Shown here in pieces: positions 42,889 to 51,075 of a DNA stretch of 64,000 nucleotides; the stretch's first letter is position 1, and each line of letters opens with the position of its first letter. The notes under the pieces were generated by a model. It was given only the letters and a program-made list of their open reading frames with translations. It was not told the origin of the DNA and ran no database searches. The position numbers were made by a program, and so were the translations under genes. The DNA is from Rhodococcus pseudokoreensis (GTDB lineage: Bacteria; Actinomycetota; Actinomycetes; Mycobacteriales; Mycobacteriaceae). The DNA lies in the NCBI RefSeq assembly GCF_017068395.1, contig NZ_CP070619.1:372001-436000 (forward strand), in the 5' to 3' direction.

Positions 42889-45588
42889 TCAGGAGACGGG
42901 GACGTGGTCGGCGGCGGCGAGGGCCTGGCGGGCGTAGGCCCGCACGTCGGCGTCCGTGTCCTCGAGTGCGGCGGTGAGGGCGTCGACGGCGCCGCGGTCG
43001 CCGGTCCACCGGCCGAGTGCTAGGACGGCGGCCTTGCGCACGTCGAGGTGCGCGTCCGTCAGGGCGTCCGCCAGCGCGGGCACCGCGACGTCGGGGTCCG
43101 CTCCGGCGAGTGCCCGGGCCGCGCCCTGCCGGATCTGCCAGGCCGACTCCCGCAGCGCCGCTGTCGCGAGCGCGACGTCGTCGCCGCGGCAGCCGAGGCT
43201 CGCGAACGCCGTGAGCGCGGCGGCGCGCACCAGCGGATCCCGGTCTCCGGCCAGTGTGCGCACCGTCTCGACACCGCCGAGCCCGACGGTGGCCAGGCCG
43301 TGCGCGACGGTGATCCGCACTTCGCGGTTCTCGTCGTGTGCTCCCTCGGCCACCGACTCCCACCGGTCGAGTGACACCAGCGCCCGGACCGCTTCGATCC
43401 GGACGTGGTGATCGGCGTCGGACAGTGCGGCCAGGAACTGCTCCGCCGAACCTGCGTGCAGGGCGCGCAGGACGTCCACCACGGCGGCCCGGACCACGGC
43501 GTCGCCCGACCCCAGGTGCTCGGCCAGTCCGTCGCCGGACGGCAGCACCTCGACGAGTTCGCGGAGTCCGTCGGCGGCGGCGCGGCGCACCGTCACCGCG
43601 CCGTCGCCGAGCGCGTCGACGAGGGCGGCACCGAATCCGTCGGGTGTTCCCTCCGTCAGCACGGACAGTGCCGTGACGCGGACCTGCGGATCGGCGTCCT
43701 CCAGATACGGTGCGAGTTCGGCGACGCTCGGGGCGTCGAGTCCGAGGACCGCGACGATGGCCGGCGAGGACGGCTCCTGCCGGACCGGCGCCGCGATGCG
43801 GGAGCGTTCCTCCACCGGCGCCCGGCCGCCGACCAGCGGCGGCTGTGCCACGGGAATGACGGTGCGGTCTACCGGCGGAAGGGAATCGAGTCCGGGCACC
43901 GGCACGAAGTACGGTTCGACGGGGCGCTTGAGGAACTCCATGTCGCCGTTCTCGCCGCGCCGCAGATTCAGGTGATAGCCCCATTCGTCGTCCCGCTGCT
44001 CGGGAAGATCGGCGCGTTCGTGGTACAGCCCCCACCGGCTCTCGGTTCTGGTGAGCGAACTGCGGGACGCCATTTCCGCGCAGTCCCGGATGAACGTGAC
44101 CTCTGCGCAGCGCATCAGCTCGTGCGGGGTGGTCGCGCCCATCCCGGCGATCTCCCCCGCCATCCGCTCGAACGTCTCGACGGCGATCGACAACTTCGTC
44201 GCCGTCTTCGGCGGCGCCACATAGTCGTTGACGAAGCGGCGCAGCTTGTACTCGACCTGCGGCTGGGGCGGACCGTCCGGGTTGCGCAGCGGCCGGTAGA
44301 TCAGCTCGTGCGCGGCGGCCAGTTGATCTTCGGGCAGCGCGGCCGGCGTCTCGACGTCGGGCAGGGTGCCGGTGGCGTGCGATCCGGCGAGGTCGCCGTA
44401 GACGAATGCGCCGATCATGTAGTTGTGGGGGACGCAGGCCAGGTCGCCGGCGGCGTACAACCCCGGGACGGTGGTGGCGCCGTGCTCGTCCACCCACACC
44501 CCGGACGCGGAATGCCCGCTGCACAGCCCGATCTCGGAGATGTGCATCTCGATGTCGTGGCTGCGGTAGTCGTGCCCGCGGTTCGCGTGGAACGTGCCGC
44601 GGGTGGGGCGTTCGGTGGTGTGCAGGATCGACTCGAGCGTGTCGAGTGTTTCCTCCGGCAGGTGGCTGACCTTGAGATAGATGGGGCCGCGGGCGGATTC
44701 GATCTCGCTCTTGACCTCGCTCATCATCTGCCCCGACCAGTAGTCGGAGTCGACGAACCGCTCCCCCTCGGCGTTGACCTGGTAGCCGCCGAACGGGTTC
44801 GCGACATACGCGCAGGCCGGGCCGTTGTAGTCCTTGATCAGGGGGTTGATCTGGAAGCATTCGATGCCACTGAGTTCGGCGCCCGCGTGGTAGGCCATCG
44901 AGTAACCGTCGCCCGCGTTGGTGGGGTTCTCGTAGGTGCCGTAGAGGTACCCCGACGCCGGCAGCCCCAACCGGCCGCACGGTCCCGTCGCGAGGATGAC
45001 CGCCTTCGCGCCGACCGAGACGAACTCGCCCGTGCGGGTGTTCAGCGCCGCGGCGCCGACGGCCCGGCCGTTCTCCGTCAGAACACGGACCGGCATCAGC
45101 CGGTTCTCGATGCGGATCTTCTCGCGCATCTTCCGCTGCCGCAGCACCCGGTAGAGGGCCTTCTTCACGTCCTTGCCCTCGGGCATCGGCAGCACGTACG
45201 AGCCGGAACGGTGCACCCGGCGGACCGCGTATTCGCCGTACTCGTCCTTCTCGAACTTGACGCCGTATTTCTCGAGGCGCTGCACCATCGCGAAGCCGCG
45301 GGTCGCCGTCTGGTACACGGTGCGCTGGTTGACGATTCCGTCGTTGGCGCGGGTGATCTCGGCGACGTAGTCCTCGGGTTCGGCCTTGCCGGGGATGACG
45401 GCGTTGTTGACGCCGTCCATGCCCATGGCGAGCGCGCCGGAATGGCGCACGTGCGCCTTCTCGAGCAGCAGCACGTTCGCGCCGTTCTCGGCAGCGGTCA
45501 GCGCCGCCATCGTGCCTGCCGTGCCGCCGCCGATGACGAGGACGTCGCAGTCGAGTCGGACGGTGTCGGCGAGATCGGGGATGTCCAT
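42889..45588 (-). CDS. AprA-like FAD oxidoreductase with C-terminal HEAT repeats
   Basis: The 899-residue protein joins a fumarate reductase/APS reductase alpha-type flavoprotein (about 1-605) to eight or nine HEAT repeats (608-899). FAD binding is shown by VIGGGTAGTMAAL (18-30) and VPGLYAAGDLAC. The segment EKAHVRHSGALAMGMDGVN followed by PEDYV is close to AprA rather than to FrdA/SdhA. The AprA active-site Asn and His seem to be kept (GVNN; SGHSASGVWV), but the substrate-binding Arg position reads Leu in NPLIKDYNGP. APS may therefore not be the substrate. The ATG overlaps the ABC ATPase stop (TGATG). The ferredoxin of the operon is its likely electron partner. Confidence 0.82.
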   Translation of the reverse strand: MDIPDLADTVRLDCDVLVIGGGTAGTMAALTAAENGANVLLLEKAHVRHSGALAMGMDGVNNAVIPGKAEPEDYVAEITRANDGIVNQRTVYQTATRGFAMVQRLEKYGVKFEKDEYGEYAVRRVHRSGSYVLPMPEGKDVKKALYRVLRQRKMREKIRIENRLMPVRVLTENGRAVGAAALNTRTGEFVSVGAKAVILATGPCGRLGLPASGYLYGTYENPTNAGDGYSMAYHAGAELSGIECFQINPLIKDYNGPACAYVANPFGGYQVNAEGERFVDSDYWSGQMMSEVKSEIESARGPIYLKVSHLPEETLDTLESILHTTERPTRGTFHANRGHDYRSHDIEMHISEIGLCSGHSASGVWVDEHGATTVPGLYAAGDLACVPHNYMIGAFVYGDLAGSHATGTLPDVETPAALPEDQLAAAHELIYRPLRNPDGPPQPQVEYKLRRFVNDYVAPPKTATKLSIAVETFERMAGEIAGMGATTPHELMRCAEVTFIRDCAEMASRSSLTRTESRWGLYHERADLPEQRDDEWGYHLNLRRGENGDMEFLKRPVEPYFVPVPGLDSLPPVDRTVIPVAQPPLVGGRAPVEERSRIAAPVRQEPSSPAIVAVLGLDAPSVAELAPYLEDADPQVRVTALSVLTEGTPDGFGAALVDALGDGAVTVRRAAADGLRELVEVLPSGDGLAEHLGSGDAVVRAAVVDVLRALHAGSAEQFLAALSDADHHVRIEAVRALVSLDRWESVAEGAHDENREVRITVAHGLATVGLGGVETVRTLAGDRDPLVRAAALTAFASLGCRGDDVALATAALRESAWQIRQGAARALAGADPDVAVPALADALTDAHLDVRKAAVLALGRWTGDRGAVDALTAALEDTDADVRAYARQALAAADHVPVS

Positions 45589-46367
45589 CAGGTCTCCGAA
45601 GTGTGGTTCAGCGCGCCGAGAACGTCGGCGCGGGCGGCACGGGTGCCGGGATGGTCGAGGTGGTCGCGGTCGCGGGGGTGCGGGATGTCGACGAGCGCCC
45701 GCAGCGGCTCACCCGCCCGGCCCAGCACTGCCACCCGGTCACCGAGCAGCACCGCCTCGTCCACGTCGTGAGTCACGAACACCACCGTCGTCGGGTGCGT
45801 GCTCCACGTGTCGACGAGCAGTCGCTGCATGACGCCGCGGGTCTGGGTGTCGAGGGCGCCGAACGGTTCGTCCATCATCACGGCCCGCGGCGCCCCGGCG
45901 AGGCCGCGCGCCAACTGCACCCGCTGGCGCATGCCGCCGGACAGGTTCTTCGGCAGGAAGTCACCGAACCCGGTCAGACCCACCTCCGCGATCCAGCGAT
46001 CGGCGGTCTCGCGGCGCCCCTTGCGGGGTTCGCCGCGCAGCGCGAGGGCCAGTTCGATGTTCGAGCGCACCGTGCGCCACGGGAGAAGCGCGTTGTCCTG
46101 GAAGACGACCGCCCGGTCCCGGGACGTCGACTCCACCGCGGCGCCGTCGGCGACGACCCGGCCGGAATCGGGCGGCAGCAGGCCCGCCAGTGCCCGCAGC
46201 ACGGTGGACTTGCCGCACCCCGAAGGTCCGGTGAGCACCAGGATCTCGCCGGGCACCACGGTCAGCGACAGCGAACGGATGACGGGTTTCCCGGTGTAGG
46301 ACAACGTGACGTCGTCGAGGACCAGCGACATGCCCGCGGCCACGGACGTTCCGGCGGTGGCGGTCAT
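45588..46367 (-). CDS. ABC transporter ATPase, nitrate/sulfonate/bicarbonate (SsuB/TauB) type
   Basis: Energy-coupling subunit of an importer, 259 residues. Walker A GPSGCGKST near 47, Q-loop VFQDNALLPW, signature LSGGMRQR near 143, Walker B RAVMMDEP and the H-loop THDVDEA are all intact. The family group takes up sulfonates, taurine, nitrate or thiamine precursors; the substrate cannot be read from the ATPase. The start overlaps the permease stop (ATGA). Confidence 0.92.
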   Translation of the reverse strand: MTATAGTSVAAGMSLVLDDVTLSYTGKPVIRSLSLTVVPGEILVLTGPSGCGKSTVLRALAGLLPPDSGRVVADGAAVESTSRDRAVVFQDNALLPWRTVRSNIELALALRGEPRKGRRETADRWIAEVGLTGFGDFLPKNLSGGMRQRVQLARGLAGAPRAVMMDEPFGALDTQTRGVMQRLLVDTWSTHPTTVVFVTHDVDEAVLLGDRVAVLGRAGEPLRALVDIPHPRDRDHLDHPGTRAARADVLGALNHTSET

Positions 46368-47221
46368 GCGCGCTCCCCTCGTGGCAGCCAGCGGGTGACC
46401 CGCCTACCGAGTAGTTCGACCGCCCCGGATGTGAGAAATCCGAGGATGCCGATGGTGATCATGCCGACGAAGACGCCGGGATAGTCGACGATCGTGTACG
46501 CCTGCCAGGTGCGGTACCCGACACCGAGCCTGCCGGAGATCATCTCGGCGGAGATCACGCAGATCCAGGCGACCCCGATCCCGACGGACAGTCCACCGAA
46601 CACACCGGGCAGGATTCCCGGCAGCACGACCCGGGCCAGCACGTCCCAGCGTCCGCCGCCGAGGGTGCGCACCGAGTCCTCCCACAGCGTCGGGAGTGCC
46701 CGGACGGCGTGCCGGGTGCTCACCATGATCGGGAAGAACGCGGCGACGAACGTGATGAACACGATGCCCGCCTCGTCGCTGGGGAACAGCAGGATCGCGA
46801 CGGGTACCACCGCGATGGCGGGAATCGGCCGGGCGAGTTCGGTCAGCGGGCCGAGGACGTCGGCGAACAGTTCCGATCTGCCGAGGGCGATTCCGGTGGC
46901 CACCCCGACCACCGTGGCGAGTCCGAATCCGCTGAGGATGCGGATCAGAGACTGTCCGAGGTCGAGGTAGAACAGGTCGGTCTGCAGCTGGGTGCCGAAC
47001 GCGGACACCACGTCGGTGACGGTGGGGAGCGTGTCGAACCGCAGCCACAGCCGGACGTCGTGGGCGGTCAGCAGCTGCCACGCGAGGATCGCGGCCAGCA
47101 CCGAGGCGATCCGAACGAGCCGGGACCGCCACGGCGACGACCGCCGGCGGGTCTCCGGATCGTGTTCTTCGACAACGGCTTCGGTTCCATGCAGGACATA
47201 CGGTTGTTCCAGCGTGGTCAC
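46364..47221 (-). CDS. ABC transporter permease, SsuC/TauC type
   Basis: Membrane subunit of the same importer, 285 residues from a GTG at 47221 that overlaps the binding-protein stop (GTGA). Six helices are predicted, starting near residue 33. The EAA loop, which contacts the ATPase, reads EDSVRTLGGGRWDVLARVVLPGILP near 175-200. The reading frame is open far upstream but only as antisense or overlapping sequence in the binding-protein gene. The transporter is complete with one permease gene, which probably acts as a homodimer. Confidence 0.9.
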   Translation of the reverse strand: MTTLEQPYVLHGTEAVVEEHDPETRRRSSPWRSRLVRIASVLAAILAWQLLTAHDVRLWLRFDTLPTVTDVVSAFGTQLQTDLFYLDLGQSLIRILSGFGLATVVGVATGIALGRSELFADVLGPLTELARPIPAIAVVPVAILLFPSDEAGIVFITFVAAFFPIMVSTRHAVRALPTLWEDSVRTLGGGRWDVLARVVLPGILPGVFGGLSVGIGVAWICVISAEMISGRLGVGYRTWQAYTIVDYPGVFVGMITIGILGFLTSGAVELLGRRVTRWLPRGERA

Positions 47222-48648
47222 GGCCGGACCTCCTCGACGGCGCGGTCGTAGGTGACGACGGCTCCCGACGGGTGCGCACGCAGGTAGCGGTCGGCCGCGG
47301 CGCCGGTGGTGAACGGCAGGAACGTGTCGCCGTCGCGTACCCACACGGCCTTGTCCGCGAACCATCGGGTGCCCAGTTCGGCGTCGGGAACGTAGCCGGC
47401 GCGCACGGTGCGGCCCTCGGCGCGGGCCTGTTTCACCGCGCGGAGCAGGCAGGTCGGGTTCGCGGCCGGTTGGGTCTCGGCGGCGCCGTCGAACCACAGC
47501 TCGCCGGCCAGTGCCGGGTCGCTCACCGGCGCGGCGCACACGGGGTCGGTGCCGGTGACGGCGGCGGGGTTGGCGGTGGACGCGAGCGTGGTGTCGTAGT
47601 CCTGCCCGTCCGCCTCGAACGCGGACCGCAGCGGTGCGTCGTTCACGAAACCCTCGACGTCGAGGTCGGCGAAGTCGCCGATCGACTTCAGGTACGGCAC
47701 ATCGTTCTTCAGCGCACCGATCAGACCGGGCTTGAGCGTGGTGTCGAAGGAGGTGCCGCCCGGGCCGTTGTACAGGTACACGACCTCCTGCGGCAGGCCA
47801 CTCGCGTCGGCGACGATCCGCGACGCCTCGAGGGGTTCGGTCTGCACGAACCGGGTGGCATCGAGTTGCGCCCGGAGGAACGCGTCGAGCACCTCGGGGT
47901 GCTCGTCCGCGTACGCCTCCCGGACCACCACGCCGTGCAGCGTCGGGGTGTTCAGTTCGGCGCCGTCGTACAGCAGCTTGGCCTTGTCCTGGAAGACGAG
48001 GAGTCCGGGCCACGCGACGAACTGCGACAACGCGGCCACCTGACCGGATTCCAGCGCCGACGTTCCGACCTGCGGCTGCTGGTTCAGCACCTCGACGCCG
48101 GTCGCCGGGTCGATTCCGGCGCGGTCGAGTGCCTGGACGAGGGTGCCGTGGCCCGCGGAGCCGACGCTGGCGGAGACCTTCCGGCCCGCCAGATCGCCGA
48201 GCGTGGTCGCCGGTGAGTTCGGCGGCACCACCACCATGTTCAGGGCGCCCTTGGGGTTGTACCCGGTCACCGACACGATCTCCGTCTTCGAGCGTGGGTT
48301 CGCCTGGGTGCGGGAGCCGTTGATCAGCATGGGGTAGTCGCCCATCGAGCCGATGTCGATCTTCTCCGCCACCATCTGGGCAGTGATCGGCGCACCGGTG
48401 TCGTAGTCCTGCCACTCGACGGAGTATTTCGTGCCCGTCCGTTCCGTGACGTCCTGCAGACGCTGTTCGAGGTAGCCCTGCGCTCGCAGCAGGGTTCCGG
48501 CGGTGACGGTGTTGATCGTCTTGGACTGGTACCCGATCACCACCGTGACCGCGTCACCGGTGCCGGCCGACGGTTCGAGCGAGCAACTCGTCGCCACGAG
48601 TGTCAGTGCTGCGGCGGCGATCGCGAAGGTGGGGAAACGTCGCTTCAT
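47218..48648 (-). CDS. ABC transporter substrate-binding lipoprotein with NosL-like C-terminal extension
   Basis: The 476-residue exported protein has a signal peptide and a lipobox-like end (VATSC, Cys22). Residues 33-345 form an SsuA/TauA-like type II binding protein (VTVVIGYQSKTINTVTAGTLL; WQDYDTGAPITAQMVAEKIDIGSMGDYP). Beyond it, residues about 371-470 are an extra domain with Cys371 and Cys400. The stretches WFADKAVWVRDGDTFLPF and AADRYLRAHPSGAVVTYDRA resemble NosL-type copper chaperones. Such an extension is not usual for this transporter family. It is fourth in the operon, 16 bp after the ferredoxin. Confidence 0.82.
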   Translation of the reverse strand: MKRRFPTFAIAAAALTLVATSCSLEPSAGTGDAVTVVIGYQSKTINTVTAGTLLRAQGYLEQRLQDVTERTGTKYSVEWQDYDTGAPITAQMVAEKIDIGSMGDYPMLINGSRTQANPRSKTEIVSVTGYNPKGALNMVVVPPNSPATTLGDLAGRKVSASVGSAGHGTLVQALDRAGIDPATGVEVLNQQPQVGTSALESGQVAALSQFVAWPGLLVFQDKAKLLYDGAELNTPTLHGVVVREAYADEHPEVLDAFLRAQLDATRFVQTEPLEASRIVADASGLPQEVVYLYNGPGGTSFDTTLKPGLIGALKNDVPYLKSIGDFADLDVEGFVNDAPLRSAFEADGQDYDTTLASTANPAAVTGTDPVCAAPVSDPALAGELWFDGAAETQPAANPTCLLRAVKQARAEGRTVRAGYVPDAELGTRWFADKAVWVRDGDTFLPFTTGAAADRYLRAHPSGAVVTYDRAVEEVRP

Positions 48649-48664
48649 CTGTGTGGTCTTTCGC

Positions 48665-48892
48665 TCAGCGGAGGAGGTACGGCATGTTCACGGTGACCGC
48701 GCCGGTCGGGCAGCGCGCCGCGCAGGGGCCGCAGTACCAGCACTCGTCGACGTGCATGAACGCCTTGCCGTTCTCCGGGTTGATGGCGAGGGAATCGAGT
48801 GGGCAGATCTCGACGCACAGGGTGCAGCCCTCGATGCACAGCGACTCGTCGATGGTGACGGGTACGTCGGCGCGTTGGTTGACCAAGGTCAT
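48665..48892 (-). CDS. 2[4Fe-4S] ferredoxin, AprB-like
   Basis: Seventy-five residues with two cluster motifs: CIEGCTLCVEICP (C-x3-C-x2-C-x3-CP, one residue longer than usual in the first gap) and CWYCGPCAARCP (C-x2-C-x2-C-x3-CP). The layout resembles the N-terminal part of the APS reductase beta subunit. It should carry electrons to or from the flavoprotein of the same operon. The ATG overlaps the GntR stop (ATGA), so regulator and ferredoxin are coupled. Confidence 0.9.
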   Translation of the reverse strand: MTLVNQRADVPVTIDESLCIEGCTLCVEICPLDSLAINPENGKAFMHVDECWYCGPCAARCPTGAVTVNMPYLLR

Positions 48893-49668
48893 GAGGTGAG
48901 CTCCCAGTTCGTGATGTCGGGTCTGCGGACGAGGTTGCTGCGCATGGTGATTCGGTCACCGCGCATGCGGATGTATTCGAGGTCGACCGGACGTCCGTCG
49001 ACGAGCCGGGTGAGACGCTCGAGCAACAGGAGGGCCGCGCCCTCGGGGGTCTGGAGGTTCGCGGCGGAGTGCGTGTCGGCGTTGACGGATTCGATCGCCA
49101 GATCGGCGGAACCCAGTGGCTGACCGCAGACCTCCTCGATCAGCGCGAACACGTCGTTGGTTTCGAGATCGCGGCCGAGGATCTCGGCACCGATGTCGGG
49201 GACGAGGTACGTGAGGTCCAGGCTGAGCGGGAGGTCGCCGAGGTACCGCACCCGCTCGATGTACACGGCGCGTTCGCCCGGCTCCAACTGCAGCCGGCGG
49301 GCGACGGCGGGCGGCGGGGCGATCTCCACGGCCGCGCGGACGTCGTTTCGGACCTCGCCGTGCCCTTTCAGCGTCTCCTTCAGCCCCAGCAGGGCGTCGA
49401 GGCCGTGGTCGTACTTGCGCTGCGCCACGTGGGTTCCCACGCGCGGGGCTCGGTCGATGAGCCCCTCTTGCTTCAGCAGCGCCAGCCCGTCGCGCACCGC
49501 GTTGCGCGACACGCCGAACTCGGCGGCCAGCTCCGACTCCGACGGCAATCCGCGCTCGGCGAAGGACTCCGCGTGGATCTGCTGACGCAGCAGGTCGGCG
49601 AATCTGCGCGCATGGTCGGCACGGGAACTGCGTGACGCCGTCGGGAGGGGAGTCGGATTCACCACCAT
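48889..49668 (-). CDS. GntR-family regulator, HutC type (UTRA domain)
   Basis: Likely local repressor of the operon it heads. I place the start at the ATG at 49668 because AAGGA lies five bases upstream, giving 259 residues; an in-frame start at 49710 is possible. The winged helix is at about 18-85 (LPSESELAAEFGVSRNAVRDGLALLKQEGLIDRAP). A UTRA ligand-binding domain follows (VYIERVRYLGDLPLSLDLTYLVPDIGAEIL). The effector is probably the imported compound or a product. Confidence 0.88.
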   Translation of the reverse strand: MVVNPTPLPTASRSSRADHARRFADLLRQQIHAESFAERGLPSESELAAEFGVSRNAVRDGLALLKQEGLIDRAPRVGTHVAQRKYDHGLDALLGLKETLKGHGEVRNDVRAAVEIAPPPAVARRLQLEPGERAVYIERVRYLGDLPLSLDLTYLVPDIGAEILGRDLETNDVFALIEEVCGQPLGSADLAIESVNADTHSAANLQTPEGAALLLLERLTRLVDGRPVDLEYIRMRGDRITMRSNLVRRPDITNWELTS

Positions 49669-49687
49669 GGTTTCCTTCGTCGATAGT

Positions 49688-49714
49688 GCGTGTGAGCTGG
49701 ACGAAGACACACGC
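49688..49714 (-). promoter_or_regulatory. Possible operator of the AprA-like operon
   Basis: GCGTGTG (49688-49694) and CACACGC (49708-49714) form an inverted repeat with a 13-bp spacer, between a TAGCGT box (complement of 49711-49716) and the GntR start. It is a candidate binding site for the GntR protein. The remaining sequence up to 49916 shows no gene. Confidence 0.35.
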
Positions 49715-49916
49715 TAACGGCAGTCCGCGAGGCTCGGAGTCGTGGCGGACACCCGCCCCGGACACCTCGGCGAATCGGCCGGGTCCGCGCCCGCGGCGAC
49801 TCGCCTCACCAGCGCGAACCCGGCGAGGCTCCGGTAATGCGCCAGTCGGAGGCGGGCCCGGGAATTCCAATCACGGTGATTCGAAGTGGCGACGTCCGCC
49901 GAACGAGCGCCCGACT

Positions 49917-49935
49917 CTAGGTTAGGCTTACCTTC
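49917..49935 (+). promoter_or_regulatory. IdeR/DtxR iron box
   Basis: CTAGGTTAGGCTTACCTTC matches the 19-bp iron box TTAGGTTAGCCTAACCTAA at 14 positions, including the core TAGGTTAG-CT-ACCT. It lies 27 bp before the binding-protein start, so iron-bound IdeR should repress the gene. Confidence 0.85.
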
Positions 49936-49962
49936 TGTTTTCGTCCCGAAGGAGTCGTTGCC

Positions 49963-50979
49963 GTGTTCGCACCCACCGCCAGACGTCAGCTCGCCGTCGC
50001 ACTCGCCGTGGCCAGTTCGTCCCTCTTCCTCGCCGCGTGCTCGTCCGGCGACGCAGGAGGCAGCACGGAGGCGTCCGGTGAGGGATTCCCGGTCACCATC
50101 GACAACACGTTCGGATCGACCACCCTCGACGCGGCACCCGAACGCATCGTCACCCTCGGATGGAATGCCCAGGACGTCGTCTACGCACTCGGCCAGACAC
50201 CGGTCGGCATGCCGAAATACACGTACGGCGCCGAGGCGAACGGCGTGATGCCCTGGCTGCAGGACCGATTCGACCCGTCCGCGACCACGTTGCTCGACGC
50301 GGCCACGTCCACCCCCATCGAGGGCGTCGCCGCCCTGGCGCCCGATGCGGTCCTCGCCCCGTACGAGGGATTCGACGAGGCGACGTACGAGAAGCTGTCG
50401 GGAATCGCCCCCACCGTGGCGTACCCGGACAAGGCGTGGCAGACCACGTGGCAGGACCAGACCACCCTGGTCGGACAGGCACTCGGCAAGAGCGCCGAGG
50501 CCGAGCAGCTCGTGGCCGGTCTCGACGACACCCTCGCCCGGACCGCAGCCGCGCATCCCGAGTTCGCAGGCAAGACGATCTCGGTCATCAATTTCGACAC
50601 CGACGCCGCGACCGTCAACGTGTACATGCCCTCCGATCCCCGCGTCCAGGTGCTGACCGAGCTCGGCTTCACGGTGTCCCCCGGCGTGCAGAAGCTGGCC
50701 GCGTCGAACGACCCCGACAAGTTCTTCGCCGACATCTCCGTGGAGAACATCTCCGACGTGGACGCCGACGTCGTCGTCGCATTCGTCCCGGAGAACACCA
50801 CCGTCGCGGCGAACCCGGCGTACGCGAATCTCGGTGCCATCGGCCGCGGTACCGCGGTCGCGCTGTCGGACACGAAGATCATCTCGGGGCTCAGCCAGAC
50901 CAGCGTCCTCGCGACACCGTGGGTTCTGGACAAGCTGACCCCTCAGCTCAGTGAGGCCGCGAAGAAAGCGGGTGCCTGA
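49963..50979 (+). CDS. Iron-siderophore ABC transporter substrate-binding lipoprotein
   Basis: FepB/FhuD-like periplasmic-type binding protein, 338 residues from a GTG at 49963 with AAGGAG upstream. The signal peptide ends in the clear lipobox LFLAACSS. The two-lobe fold is seen in ERIVTLGWNAQDVVYALGQTPVGMP and the long connecting helix region around EQLVAGLDDTL. No permease or ATPase is next to it, so it must share a transporter encoded elsewhere. An IdeR box precedes it. A short hairpin (50994-51008) follows the stop. Confidence 0.9.
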   Translation: MFAPTARRQLAVALAVASSSLFLAACSSGDAGGSTEASGEGFPVTIDNTFGSTTLDAAPERIVTLGWNAQDVVYALGQTPVGMPKYTYGAEANGVMPWLQDRFDPSATTLLDAATSTPIEGVAALAPDAVLAPYEGFDEATYEKLSGIAPTVAYPDKAWQTTWQDQTTLVGQALGKSAEAEQLVAGLDDTLARTAAAHPEFAGKTISVINFDTDAATVNVYMPSDPRVQVLTELGFTVSPGVQKLAASNDPDKFFADISVENISDVDADVVVAFVPENTTVAANPAYANLGAIGRGTAVALSDTKIISGLSQTSVLATPWVLDKLTPQLSEAAKKAGA

Positions 50980-51075
50980 ACTCCCGCCTGAGAGGCGGTG
51001 TCGGGCGTAGCGTATTGCGGGACACCTAGTTCGCTTGTGCCCGCATCAGGAACGCTCGTCGAAAGCAGGTATGCG

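Noticed and set aside
42889..45588. Calling the flavoprotein a true adenylylsulfate reductase (aprA)
   Set aside because: The APS-binding Arg seems to be replaced by Leu, the ferredoxin lacks the long AprB tail, and no sulfate-reduction partner is nearby.
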